A stretch of DNA of 10,714 bases from Nitrospirota bacterium (GTDB lineage: Bacteria > Nitrospirota > Thermodesulfovibrionia > Thermodesulfovibrionales > JdFR-86). The position numbers were made by a program, and so were the translations under genes. The stretch is from assembly GCA_030667205.1 (NCBI GenBank), contig DAOUWH010000029.1, positions 1 to 10,714 on the forward strand. Direction: 5' to 3'. Numbering within the stretch: position 1 is the stretch's first letter; every line of letters starts with the position of its first letter. Positions 1 to 5,582 of this stretch are shown one piece after another. Under the pieces are notes generated by a model. That model had not been told where the DNA came from, ran no database searches, and worked only from the letters and a program-made list of their open reading frames with translations.

Positions 1-99
1 GCAATAGAACTCGACAAGAAGTACAAAGCAATGGCAAAAGAGGACAAAGACTTCGAGTGGCTCCGGGAAGACCCGGACTTCAAGAAACTGGTCGAGTAA
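1..99 (+). CDS. C-terminal end of a probable TPR-repeat protein (5' truncated)
   Basis: An open frame enters from the left edge and stops at TAA 97-99, giving 32 residues. The fragment reads as a basic/acidic helix containing LDKKYKAMAKEDKDF followed by WLREDPDFKKLVE. This resembles the last repeat of tetratricopeptide-repeat proteins, where a D-x-D-F-x-x-L-x-x-D-P-x-F-x-x-L ending is common. Only the tail is present, so the TPR assignment rests on this ending alone and the function is unknown. The gene converges with the minus-strand yjbQ gene, whose stop lies 3 bp beyond, so no terminator fits between them. Confidence 0.55.
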   Translation, partial: AIELDKKYKAMAKEDKDFEWLREDPDFKKLVE

Positions 100-102
100 G
101 CC

Positions 103-522
103 CTACTCCCCGATAATCTTTACCAGCACCCTCTTTTTTCTCCTGCCGTCGAACTCGGCATAGAATATCCGCTCCCAGGTGCCAAAGTCGAGCCTGCCCC
201 CGGTGACCGCTACCACGACCCCTCGACCCATCACCTGCCGTTTAAGGTGGGCGTCGCCGTTGTCCTCGCCGGTGAGGTTGTGCCTGTAGTGCTCTACCGG
301 CTCGTGGGGGGCGAGCTGCTCGAGCCAGTCGTCGTAGTCCTGGATGAGGCCGGACTCGTCGTCGTTTATATAGACGCTCGCGGTTATATGCATGGCGTTC
401 ACGAGGCAAAGGCCCTCCCTGATGCCGCTCTTCCTCAGGGCCTCCTCTACCTTCGGGGTGATATTTATGTAGTCCCTTCGCTTCTTTATATCAAACCACA
501 GCTCCTCGCGATACGACTTCAT
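103..522 (-). CDS. yjbQ: YjbQ / UPF0047 family protein
   Basis: The 139-residue product has the usual length and motif order of the YjbQ (UPF0047) family. These are small trimeric beta-sandwich proteins; some members have weak thiamine-phosphate synthase activity, but the true role is unsettled. Visible family hallmarks are HITASVYIND around residues 45-54, the H78/H81 cluster, G-E-D-N at 85-88 followed by A-H at 91-92, a V-T-G-G-R-L-D-F-G-T-W run at 106-116, and the C-terminal I-I-G-E. The conserved histidines are thought to line a metal or ligand site. The start ATG (522-520) is supported by a strong GAGGAGGG Shine-Dalgarno sequence at 534-527 and by the expected N-terminal length. The gene appears monocistronic with its own promoter. 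Confidence 0.9.
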   Translation of the reverse strand: MKSYREELWFDIKKRRDYINITPKVEEALRKSGIREGLCLVNAMHITASVYINDDESGLIQDYDDWLEQLAPHEPVEHYRHNLTGEDNGDAHLKRQVMGRGVVVAVTGGRLDFGTWERIFYAEFDGRRKKRVLVKIIGE

Positions 523-551
523 GCCGCCCTCCTCATTAGAGTTCTTAACAG

Positions 552-580
552 ATATTACTTGTGCGGCTGAATTTAATCAA
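552..580 (-). promoter_or_regulatory. Sigma-70-type promoter for yjbQ
   Basis: On the minus strand TTGATT (580-575) and TAATAT (557-552) are separated by exactly 17 nt. The predicted transcript would start near 545 and carry a leader of about 23 nt containing the GAGGAGGG ribosome site at 534-527. This conventional leadered arrangement contrasts with the leaderless-looking promoters elsewhere in the window. The call is from sequence match only. Confidence 0.55.
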
Positions 581-610
581 TACTAAATCTATATTTAATG
601 AAAGGTGGCA

Positions 611-633
611 ATGTCCCCTTTCCGAAAGGACAT
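611..633. promoter_or_regulatory. Short inverted repeat in the yjbQ/HSDR_N intergenic region
   Basis: ATGTCC (611-616) and GGACAT (628-633) form a perfect 6-bp inverted repeat around an 11-nt loop. The alternative inner pairing CCTTT/AAAGG is also possible. It lies between the two divergent genes, upstream of both promoters. No T-run follows on either strand, so a terminator is unlikely; an operator is possible but unproven. Confidence 0.3.
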
Positions 634-724
634 GAATACCCTTCAGGCGCCGTAATCCTCTAATAAACAATCAATATTTGCCGCCCGGACAGTTTTGTTC
701 GGCACCAAAAATAGAAAGCAGAAA

Positions 725-733
725 TGGTATAAT
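725..733 (+). promoter_or_regulatory. Extended -10 promoter, probably leaderless start of the HSDR_N gene
   Basis: TGGTATAAT (725-733) is a perfect extended -10 (TG-N-TATAAT). Only 5 nt separate it from the ATG at 739, so transcription starting about 6-7 nt downstream would begin at or next to the start codon. No Shine-Dalgarno sequence lies before the ATG. No good -35 is seen 17 nt upstream, which an extended -10 can tolerate. Confidence 0.7.
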
Positions 734-738
734 TAGCC

Positions 739-1278
739 ATGTCCGAAGACCCCGAACACGAAAAACTCGTTAAGGAAAAACTAAGGATCATGGACGATGC
801 CGAGCGCCACCAGGCAGAGGCCGTGCGCGAGGAGATGTTTAAATTCCTCATCGAACACAAGGGCTATCTTCCCGAGGACATCGAAAACGACAGGGCATTC
901 CCGGTGAGTGTAAGCGGCTGCGAGGACGCAGTGTCTACTGATTTCATAATCAGCCTAAAAGGCCGGAGGTTCATGGCCGTAAAATGCGCCGCAGGCTCTG
1001 TGGACTCAAGGGAAAGGCACATAACGGCGTTCTCAAGGGTAGTGGACGAATACCAGATACCCCTGTGCCTCGTCACCGACGGAGAGGACACAAGGCTGAT
1101 AGACACCATCACTGGAAAGACCGTCTCCGAGGACATCTATTCCGTACCTTCAAAAGAGGACGCCCTGCAACAGATTGAGGGCATGGAGTTCACCGCCTGC
1201 CCGCCCGAGAGGATGGAGAAGGAAAAAAGAATCCTGCTCGCCTTCGAAAGCGTGCGCTGCCCCGACGTAAAATCTTGA
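739..1278 (+). CDS. Stand-alone type I restriction R-subunit N-terminal (HSDR_N) domain protein
   Basis: The 179-residue protein resembles the HSDR_N_2 domain (type I restriction HsdR N-terminus, a PD-(D/E)XK fold) occurring alone, without helicase or methylase genes nearby. Family-like segments are Y-L-P-E-D-I-E-N-D-R at 43-52, a T-D-F-I-I strand with D68, F-M-A-V-K-C-A-A-G-S at 78-87, D-S-R-E-R at 89-93, and the C-L-V-T-D-G-E-D and T-G-K segments near the C-terminal half. The canonical E-x-K catalytic pair is not visible: the strand reads V-K-C-A-A where active nucleases have E-C-K. This suggests a non-catalytic or altered domain. The N-terminal 40 residues are a charged helix. The start is the ATG just after the extended -10. 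The gene overlaps the deacetylase gene by 4 nt, so the two are probably co-expressed. Biological role unknown. Confidence 0.75.
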   Translation: MSEDPEHEKLVKEKLRIMDDAERHQAEAVREEMFKFLIEHKGYLPEDIENDRAFPVSVSGCEDAVSTDFIISLKGRRFMAVKCAAGSVDSRERHITAFSRVVDEYQIPLCLVTDGEDTRLIDTITGKTVSEDIYSVPSKEDALQQIEGMEFTACPPERMEKEKRILLAFESVRCPDVKS

Positions 1279-2198
1279 AGAAGGCCGGCTTCATATACGA
1301 CGACGTATTCCTCAAGCACGAGGCACCCCCCGGACATCCGGAACGAGGGGAAAGGCTCGTCTCGATAGTAAACACCCTCAAGGGCTCAGAGGTCTGGGAC
1401 AAGCTCTCGCATATAAGCCCCCGAAAGGCCGATTTCGGGCAGCTTGAGGCCGTCCACACGAAAGAGCATGTGGAAAGGATTAAGAAGAACCGGAGCGGAT
1501 ACGCAGACCCCGACACCTACATATCCCCCGGAAGCTTTGAAGCGGCCCTTTATGCAGCGGGCGCCGTAATCGAGGCAATAGACAGATGCAAAAGCGGCGA
1601 GATAGACAGGGCGTTCTGTGCGGTAAGGCCGCCGGGGCACCACGCCGAGGCGAACCGCGCGATGGGCTTTTGCCTGTTTAATAATGTCGCAGTCGGCGCG
1701 AGGTACGCGCAGCAGGCCGGGTATAAAAAGGTTTTTATCATAGACTTCGACGTCCACCACGGAAACGGCACTCAGCATATCTTTGAAGAGGACGACACCG
1801 TGTTCTATTTCAGCACCCACCAGTACCCCCACTATCCTGGCACAGGTTCCGCCGATGAAAAAGGCAGGGGCAAGGGACAGGGCTATACAGCCAATTTCCC
1901 AATGCCCCCTGGTGCGGGCGACAGTGAGTACCAGGATATCTACCTGAAAGTCCTTCCGGGATTAGTTGAAGAGTTTTCGCCGGACATCCTGCTTGTCTCG
2001 GCAGGCTATGACCTCCACTTGGCCGACCCCCTCGCCGATATCCGGGTGACAGGAGAAGGCATCAAAAATATCGTGAAGGGGATCCTCTCGGGAGCGGACG
2101 TGCCCGCGGTATTTTCACTCGAAGGAGGCTACAACCCCGGTGCACTCTCGGAGTCGGTGCTCATGACTCTTAAAGTGCTTGTAGAAATTGAGAAATAA
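1275..2198 (+). CDS. Histone deacetylase family (class II-like) amidohydrolase
   Basis: The 307-residue protein is a complete bacterial arginase-fold deacetylase of the HDAC/AcuC/acetylpolyamine amidohydrolase superfamily, acting in the cytoplasm on N-acetyl-lysine or acetylated polyamines. All core residues are visible: H-P-E-R near 21-24, the catalytic pair H122-H123 in R-P-P-G-H-H, zinc ligands D159 and H161 in D-F-D-V-H-H-G-N-G, D246 in S-A-G-Y-D, and catalytic Y286 in L-E-G-G-Y. The enzyme is predicted active. The start is TTG at 1275, giving L-K-K-A-G-F-I-Y-D-D as the family expects. The TTGA overlap with the upstream stop implies translational coupling; no Shine-Dalgarno sequence is seen. 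Substrate cannot be read from sequence: protein deacetylation, polyamine or acetoin-related roles all fit. The gene downstream begins 10 nt after the stop. Confidence 0.93.
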   Translation: MKKAGFIYDDVFLKHEAPPGHPERGERLVSIVNTLKGSEVWDKLSHISPRKADFGQLEAVHTKEHVERIKKNRSGYADPDTYISPGSFEAALYAAGAVIEAIDRCKSGEIDRAFCAVRPPGHHAEANRAMGFCLFNNVAVGARYAQQAGYKKVFIIDFDVHHGNGTQHIFEEDDTVFYFSTHQYPHYPGTGSADEKGRGKGQGYTANFPMPPGAGDSEYQDIYLKVLPGLVEEFSPDILLVSAGYDLHLADPLADIRVTGEGIKNIVKGILSGADVPAVFSLEGGYNPGALSESVLMTLKVLVEIEK

Positions 2199-2199
2199 C

Positions 2200-2208
2200 T
2201 GGTAAGAT
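2200..2208 (+). promoter_or_regulatory. Extended -10-like promoter between the deacetylase and receiver-SPOR genes
   Basis: TGGTAAGAT (2200-2208) sits right after the deacetylase stop codon and right before ATG 2209. A weak TTGTAG (2179-2184) lies 18 nt upstream of TAAGAT. A transcript from this box would start near 2215, which is itself an in-frame ATG, so a leaderless mRNA beginning M-Q-D-R-P-I-L-L is predicted. Read-through from the upstream operon could use ATG 2209 instead. Confidence 0.5.
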
Positions 2209-3774
2209 ATGTCGATGCAAGACAGGCCCATACTCTTAATAGACAACGACGCAGCGGCCGTTAAACTCGTCACCGATACGCTCAAGCCGCTTGGCTACAC
2301 CATGGTGATCGCCTCCAGCGGAGACGCAGGCCTTAGTACGGCAACGGAGCAGACGCCTTCGCTGATACTGATTAACCTTGCCGTGCCCGGAAGTGACGGG
2401 CTCAATATATGCAAGACTTTCATGGGCACGAAATCACTAAAAGACGTACCCATGGTACTGCTTACACTCCGCGAGGGGAATTACGACCCCCGTTACAAAT
2501 CCCAGTACGGAATAGTCGAATTCCTGAAAAAACCCATTAACCCGCAGGAGCTGACATCGATAGTGGGCAAGTTTGCCCCTCCGGCAAGCGCAGCCGGGGC
2601 GGTTGAAGAACCCGAAGCTGCCGAAGCGGTCGAGATACTTGAAGGGGAAGTGCCCAATGCTTCTGAGCTTGAGGCGTCCATCGCCTCATATGAAGAAGGC
2701 GCGGAACCGCTTACTCCTGTTGAGGAGACCTTTGAGGCTGAAGAGGCTGTGGAAGTTATCCCCGAAGAAGAGGTCTTGGAGGTCGCAGAGGCCGTGGAAG
2801 TTATCCCCGAAGAAGAGGCCTTCGAAGTCGCAGAGATAGAGGAAGTAACCCCCGAGGTGGAAGCCGAAGAGGAAGCAGTCTCCGAGTGGGCCATACCCGA
2901 AGAGGAAGTAGCGGAAGTTACTGCCGAAGAGGAAGTGCCCGAATGGTCCGTCCCGGAGGAGGAGGCCGCAGTGGAAGCCCCTGCCGAGGAACCCTCAGCA
3001 GAAGATGCCGACTGGTCTTCGTTGAGTGACGAACCGGCTCCTGCCGCTGAGGAGGCATTTGAATTTCCGGAACATGCCGAAGAGGCCGGCATGCCCGAAG
3101 AAGAGACGCCCGGGGAAGAAGCGCAATTGGATTTTGATGAAGGTGAATCTCAGGAAAAAGAAGAGGAACTGTACGAAGAGCCCGGCGGCTTTGCGGAACA
3201 TGAGGAAGAATATGAGGTAAGGCCTGCGGCCCTTGAACTCGCAAAGCGCAGAAAAAAATCTTCGGGGTTGCTGATCCCGCTGGTCGTGGTTTTAGTGCTC
3301 TGCGCAGCGGCAGCCGGGGGATATTTCTTTTTCATATCAGGAAAGGGCAAGGTTGCGCCCACGCCGAAGAGACCTACGGCGCCCATAGCCAAAAAGGCAG
3401 AACCCGCACCAAAACCAGCCGAGCCTGCAAAGAAGCCTCCTGTGACTGCGGCAAAGAAGACCCCTGTGACTGCGGCAAAGAAACCAACGGCCACTGCGCC
3501 CGTTACCGTAGCGAAAAAGCCCGCTCCGACAACGACTGGCAGGGCATACTACGTGCAGTTCGGCGCCTTCAGATCACACGACAACGCCAAAAAGCTCCAG
3601 AAGCAGCTTAAGGAGTCCGGCTACGACGTCTTTGTAAAGGAAACATTCTCGGTAGACAAGCCCTTATACTTTGTGCTCCTTGCGGACAGGTTCACCGACA
3701 AGTGGACCGCATTCAAGCAGGCCAAACAGATAGAGAACACCGCCTACATAGGCACCGCCGTCCACATGGAGTAA
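2209..3774 (+). CDS. Pseudo-receiver / acidic repeat linker / transmembrane / SPOR domain protein
   Basis: The 521-residue protein has four parts. Residues 7-118 are a response-regulator receiver fold (I-L-L-I-D-N-D at 8-14, S-D-G-L near 62-65, T86, K108-P109), but the phospho-acceptor position is Asn56 in L-I-N-L-A-V-P-G and the second acidic-pocket residue is Asn13, so ordinary phosphorylation is unlikely. Residues about 119-340 are a Glu-rich, low-complexity linker with 15-residue tandem repeats. R-R-K-K (347-350) precedes a membrane helix at 353-376, placing the N-terminus in the cytoplasm by the positive-inside rule. A Lys/Pro/Ala-rich linker (377-442) leads to a C-terminal SPOR domain (444-521; Y-Y-V-Q-F-G-A-F at 447-454), a fold that binds denuded septal peptidoglycan. 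The role is probably at the cell wall or division site; partners are unknown. ATG 2215 is an alternative start (see the promoter entry). Domain assignments are by pattern. Confidence 0.85.
   Translation: MSMQDRPILLIDNDAAAVKLVTDTLKPLGYTMVIASSGDAGLSTATEQTPSLILINLAVPGSDGLNICKTFMGTKSLKDVPMVLLTLREGNYDPRYKSQYGIVEFLKKPINPQELTSIVGKFAPPASAAGAVEEPEAAEAVEILEGEVPNASELEASIASYEEGAEPLTPVEETFEAEEAVEVIPEEEVLEVAEAVEVIPEEEAFEVAEIEEVTPEVEAEEEAVSEWAIPEEEVAEVTAEEEVPEWSVPEEEAAVEAPAEEPSAEDADWSSLSDEPAPAAEEAFEFPEHAEEAGMPEEETPGEEAQLDFDEGESQEKEEELYEEPGGFAEHEEEYEVRPAALELAKRRKKSSGLLIPLVVVLVLCAAAAGGYFFFISGKGKVAPTPKRPTAPIAKKAEPAPKPAEPAKKPPVTAAKKTPVTAAKKPTATAPVTVAKKPAPTTTGRAYYVQFGAFRSHDNAKKLQKQLKESGYDVFVKETFSVDKPLYFVLLADRFTDKWTAFKQAKQIENTAYIGTAVHME
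2743..2877 (+). repeat. 45-bp in-frame tandem repeat in the acidic linker
   Basis: Two near-identical 45-bp units (2743-2787 and 2788-2832) encode E-A-V-E-V-I-P-E-E-E followed by V-L-E-V-A or A-F-E-V-A. A third degenerate unit follows (2833-2877; E-I-E-E-V-T-P-E). Further loosely related E-W-x-x-P-E-E-E modules run to about 2970. The unit length is a multiple of three, so copy-number change would keep the reading frame and alter only linker length. Confidence 0.85.
3439..3482 (+). repeat. 24-bp-period tandem repeat in the Lys/Pro/Ala-rich linker
   Basis: The 20-base sequence CCTGTGACTGCGGCAAAGAA occurs identically at 3439-3458 and 3463-3482, a 24-bp period encoding P-V-T-A-A-K-K-T. It lies in the predicted periplasmic stretch between the membrane helix and SPOR domain. 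The cationic repeat could contact the anionic wall or simply act as a spacer. Confidence 0.85.
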
Positions 3775-3776
3775 CA

Positions 3777-5000
3777 TTACCGGACATTCGGTCCCCCCTT
3801 GCGAACAAGCTGCAGGATCAACAGGCCCGAGATGAAAAATATCGCTACCGAGATTATCGCAGGGCGCTGGCTGCCCATAGCTACCGAGACATATCCGAAC
3901 AAAAGCGGGCCCATCACTGCCGAGGACTTCCCTGCCAGCGAATAGACGCCAAAGTACTCCGACTCATGCCCCGCTGGGATTAACTGGGCATAAAAGGCCC
4001 TCGAGGCCGCCTGCACCGTGCCCAGCCCGAGGCCCGCAACGAGGGCTATGAACCAGAAATGCTCCTTGACTGTCACGAAGAAAGCCATCACGCATACGGC
4101 CGTCCACAGAAGAAGCGATGCCGAGACGACCTTCTTCGGGCCCCAGTAATCCACCGGTTTTGCCATTGCCATGGCCCCGGCAAACGCGGTGCCCTGCACA
4201 AGAAGATACAGCCCTATTAGCTCGGTCGGACGGAAGCCCAGCGTCGAGACGGCAAACAGGCTCGAAAACACTATTACGGTGCTTACGCCGTCGGCATAAA
4301 GGAGATAGGCAAGGAGAAATTTTCTGGCCTCCCGGTCCCCGAAGATGTTTTTAAGGGTCTTCCACGTAAATCGCATGCCCTCGCCTGCGGCCTCTTTAAA
4401 CCCCACGCCCATTTTGTCGGCCGGAAGGTTAAGGAACGCCGGGAGGGAAAACAGCAGGAAGAACCCCGAGACCATAAACCATGTTGCGCCGTAGAGCCCA
4501 CGGCTCACAAGGGGCATTGCCAGAAGAAGCGCAAGCATCGACCCCGTATACCCCACCGCAAACCCCCACGACGATACCCTCCCCTGGTACTCCCTCGAAA
4601 CGATAAGCGGGAAAAATGAGTTGTAAAAAACAATCCCGGCCTCAAGCCCGATGTTCGCGGCGACTACGAGCACAAACCCCGCGACCACCATCCCCCGGTC
4701 AAGGAACGAAAACATCCCCACCGAGGCCACGCACAGGAGCGTGAAACCGAGTAAAAACCTCTTCCTTGCGCCCATATAATCCGCGATGCCGCCGAGCACG
4801 GGCGATATCAGGGCCACGGTCATCATGCTCAACGATACCGCCCTGCCCCACCACAGGTCTCCGAGGCCCGCCTCGTTGCCCACCACATAACCGGCATAGT
4901 ACACGGGAAATATTACAGAGGCGATGACCGCGGAGTAGCTGGAATTCGCGAAATCGTACAGGCACCAGCTTATGACCTGCTTCCTGTTAAAATTAGCCAT
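3777..5000 (-). CDS. MFS transporter, UMF1 / Atg22-like family
   Basis: The 407-residue protein is strongly hydrophobic with about twelve predicted membrane segments, the usual MFS size. The N-terminus (I-S-W-C-L-Y-D-F-A-N-S-S-Y near 10-22) is the hallmark of the UMF1 family, which is related to the yeast vacuolar amino-acid exporter Atg22. An MFS-type loop G-G-I-A-D-Y-M-G-A-R-K-R-F follows the second helix. Bacterial members are uncharacterised inner-membrane exporters or permeases; substrate unknown. The start ATG (5000-4998) matches the family N-terminus and sits 7 nt from a good -10 box, without a Shine-Dalgarno sequence. The stop is only 2 bp from the stop of the convergent SPOR-protein gene. 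No cotranscribed gene is seen. Confidence 0.9.
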   Translation of the reverse strand: MANFNRKQVISWCLYDFANSSYSAVIASVIFPVYYAGYVVGNEAGLGDLWWGRAVSLSMMTVALISPVLGGIADYMGARKRFLLGFTLLCVASVGMFSFLDRGMVVAGFVLVVAANIGLEAGIVFYNSFFPLIVSREYQGRVSSWGFAVGYTGSMLALLLAMPLVSRGLYGATWFMVSGFFLLFSLPAFLNLPADKMGVGFKEAAGEGMRFTWKTLKNIFGDREARKFLLAYLLYADGVSTVIVFSSLFAVSTLGFRPTELIGLYLLVQGTAFAGAMAMAKPVDYWGPKKVVSASLLLWTAVCVMAFFVTVKEHFWFIALVAGLGLGTVQAASRAFYAQLIPAGHESEYFGVYSLAGKSSAVMGPLLFGYVSVAMGSQRPAIISVAIFFISGLLILQLVRKGGPNVR

Positions 5001-5007
5001 GCACTAA

Positions 5008-5036
5008 GTAATACCACCCCTCGCACAAATTGTCAA
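5008..5036 (-). promoter_or_regulatory. Sigma-70 promoter with consensus -35, leaderless start of the MFS gene
   Basis: On the minus strand a perfect TTGACA (5036-5031) is followed by a 17-nt spacer and TATTAC (5013-5008), with an extended TGG just before the -10. Seven nucleotides then precede the ATG at 5000, so the predicted transcription start is at or within a base of the start codon. No ribosome-binding site is present in those 7 nt. Confidence 0.8.
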
Positions 5037-5067
5037 AGGGTGATACGTCACTTTTACACGGCACCTC

Positions 5068-5096
5068 TTGTTAGATATAAGCGCATCTGGTAAAAT
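5068..5096 (+). promoter_or_regulatory. Sigma-70 promoter, leaderless start of the ferritin-like gene
   Basis: TTGTTA (5068-5073), a 17-nt spacer and TAAAAT (5091-5096) preceded by TG at 5088-5089 form a good extended promoter. The ATG at 5104 is 7 nt past the -10, so the mRNA is predicted to be leaderless. It is divergent from the MFS promoter; the two -35 boxes are 31 bp apart, so a shared regulator could act on both. Confidence 0.7.
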
Positions 5097-5103
5097 TTCT
5101 ATT

Positions 5104-5577
5104 ATGGATGACTTTTCCGCGCGAATTGAAGCATGTATAGTGGTAGAATTACTCGCCGCGAACGTATACCTGAAATTGGCCAGGCTCTTCCCAAAGGAAA
5201 AATCCTTTTTCATGGAACTCTACCAGGAAGAGTCAGACCACGCAGCAATCCTTACGTTAAGCAAAGGATATCACCAGATCGGCAAGCTGCCCGAACACAT
5301 AGTGCCGGATTCATTTCCCATCATCGATGAGACCCTCACTCTCATCAAAGAAATAAAAGCGAAACTCGATAGCACTAACATCTCGTTAAAGGAAGCGCTT
5401 GAGATGACATTGGAACTGGAAAAATCTGTTGCAGAAGATCATCTCCAGAAAATCCTTAATAACGAAGGTGATTCGGATATCATCGAAAGACTACGCACAT
5501 TGCAGACTGATTCCAGACATCATGCCGAGAAAATTGAGAATTTCATGAGGAGCAAAAACCTGTTGGACCGGCCTTAA
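5104..5577 (+). CDS. Ferritin-like / rubrerythrin-type helical protein
   Basis: From ATG 5104 the product is 157 residues, all helical in appearance, matching the ferritin-like di-iron superfamily rather than a full rubrerythrin; no C-terminal rubredoxin Cys pairs are present. Candidate iron ligands are E15 (V-V-E-L-L-A-A-N-V-Y), E43 and H46 (E-E-S-D-H-A), E104 or E106 in the third helix, and H139/H140 (S-R-H-H-A-E-K-I). The fourth-helix motif is degenerate, so a complete di-iron site is uncertain. A longer frame from TTG 5068 exists, but that TTG is the promoter's -35 box, so ATG 5104 is preferred. The gene is visibly AT-richer than its neighbours, hinting at separate origin or weaker codon selection. 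It converges with sufB with 5 bp between stops. A role in iron handling or peroxide defence is inferred. Confidence 0.75.
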   Translation: MDDFSARIEACIVVELLAANVYLKLARLFPKEKSFFMELYQEESDHAAILTLSKGYHQIGKLPEHIVPDSFPIIDETLTLIKEIKAKLDSTNISLKEALEMTLELEKSVAEDHLQKILNNEGDSDIIERLRTLQTDSRHHAEKIENFMRSKNLLDRP

Positions 5578-5582
5578 CCCTG

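Noticed and set aside
247..570. 107-residue Val/Leu-rich plus-strand frame
   Set aside because: It is antisense to yjbQ, whose family motifs and ribosome site are clear.
684..701. CCGGAC/GTTCGG hairpin upstream of the HSDR_N gene
   Set aside because: The stem needs a G-T pair and no T-run follows on either strand, so neither a terminator nor a clear operator can be supported.
739..2198. A restriction or anti-phage defence island
   Set aside because: The HSDR_N-like protein lacks helicase, methylase and specificity partners, and the adjacent deacetylase and receiver-SPOR genes have no established defence link.
2493..3092. 199-residue minus-strand frame rich in Ser and Ala
   Set aside because: It mirrors the Glu-rich repeat linker on the other strand (GAA/GAG codons read as TTC/CTC-derived frames) and has low complexity with no domain.
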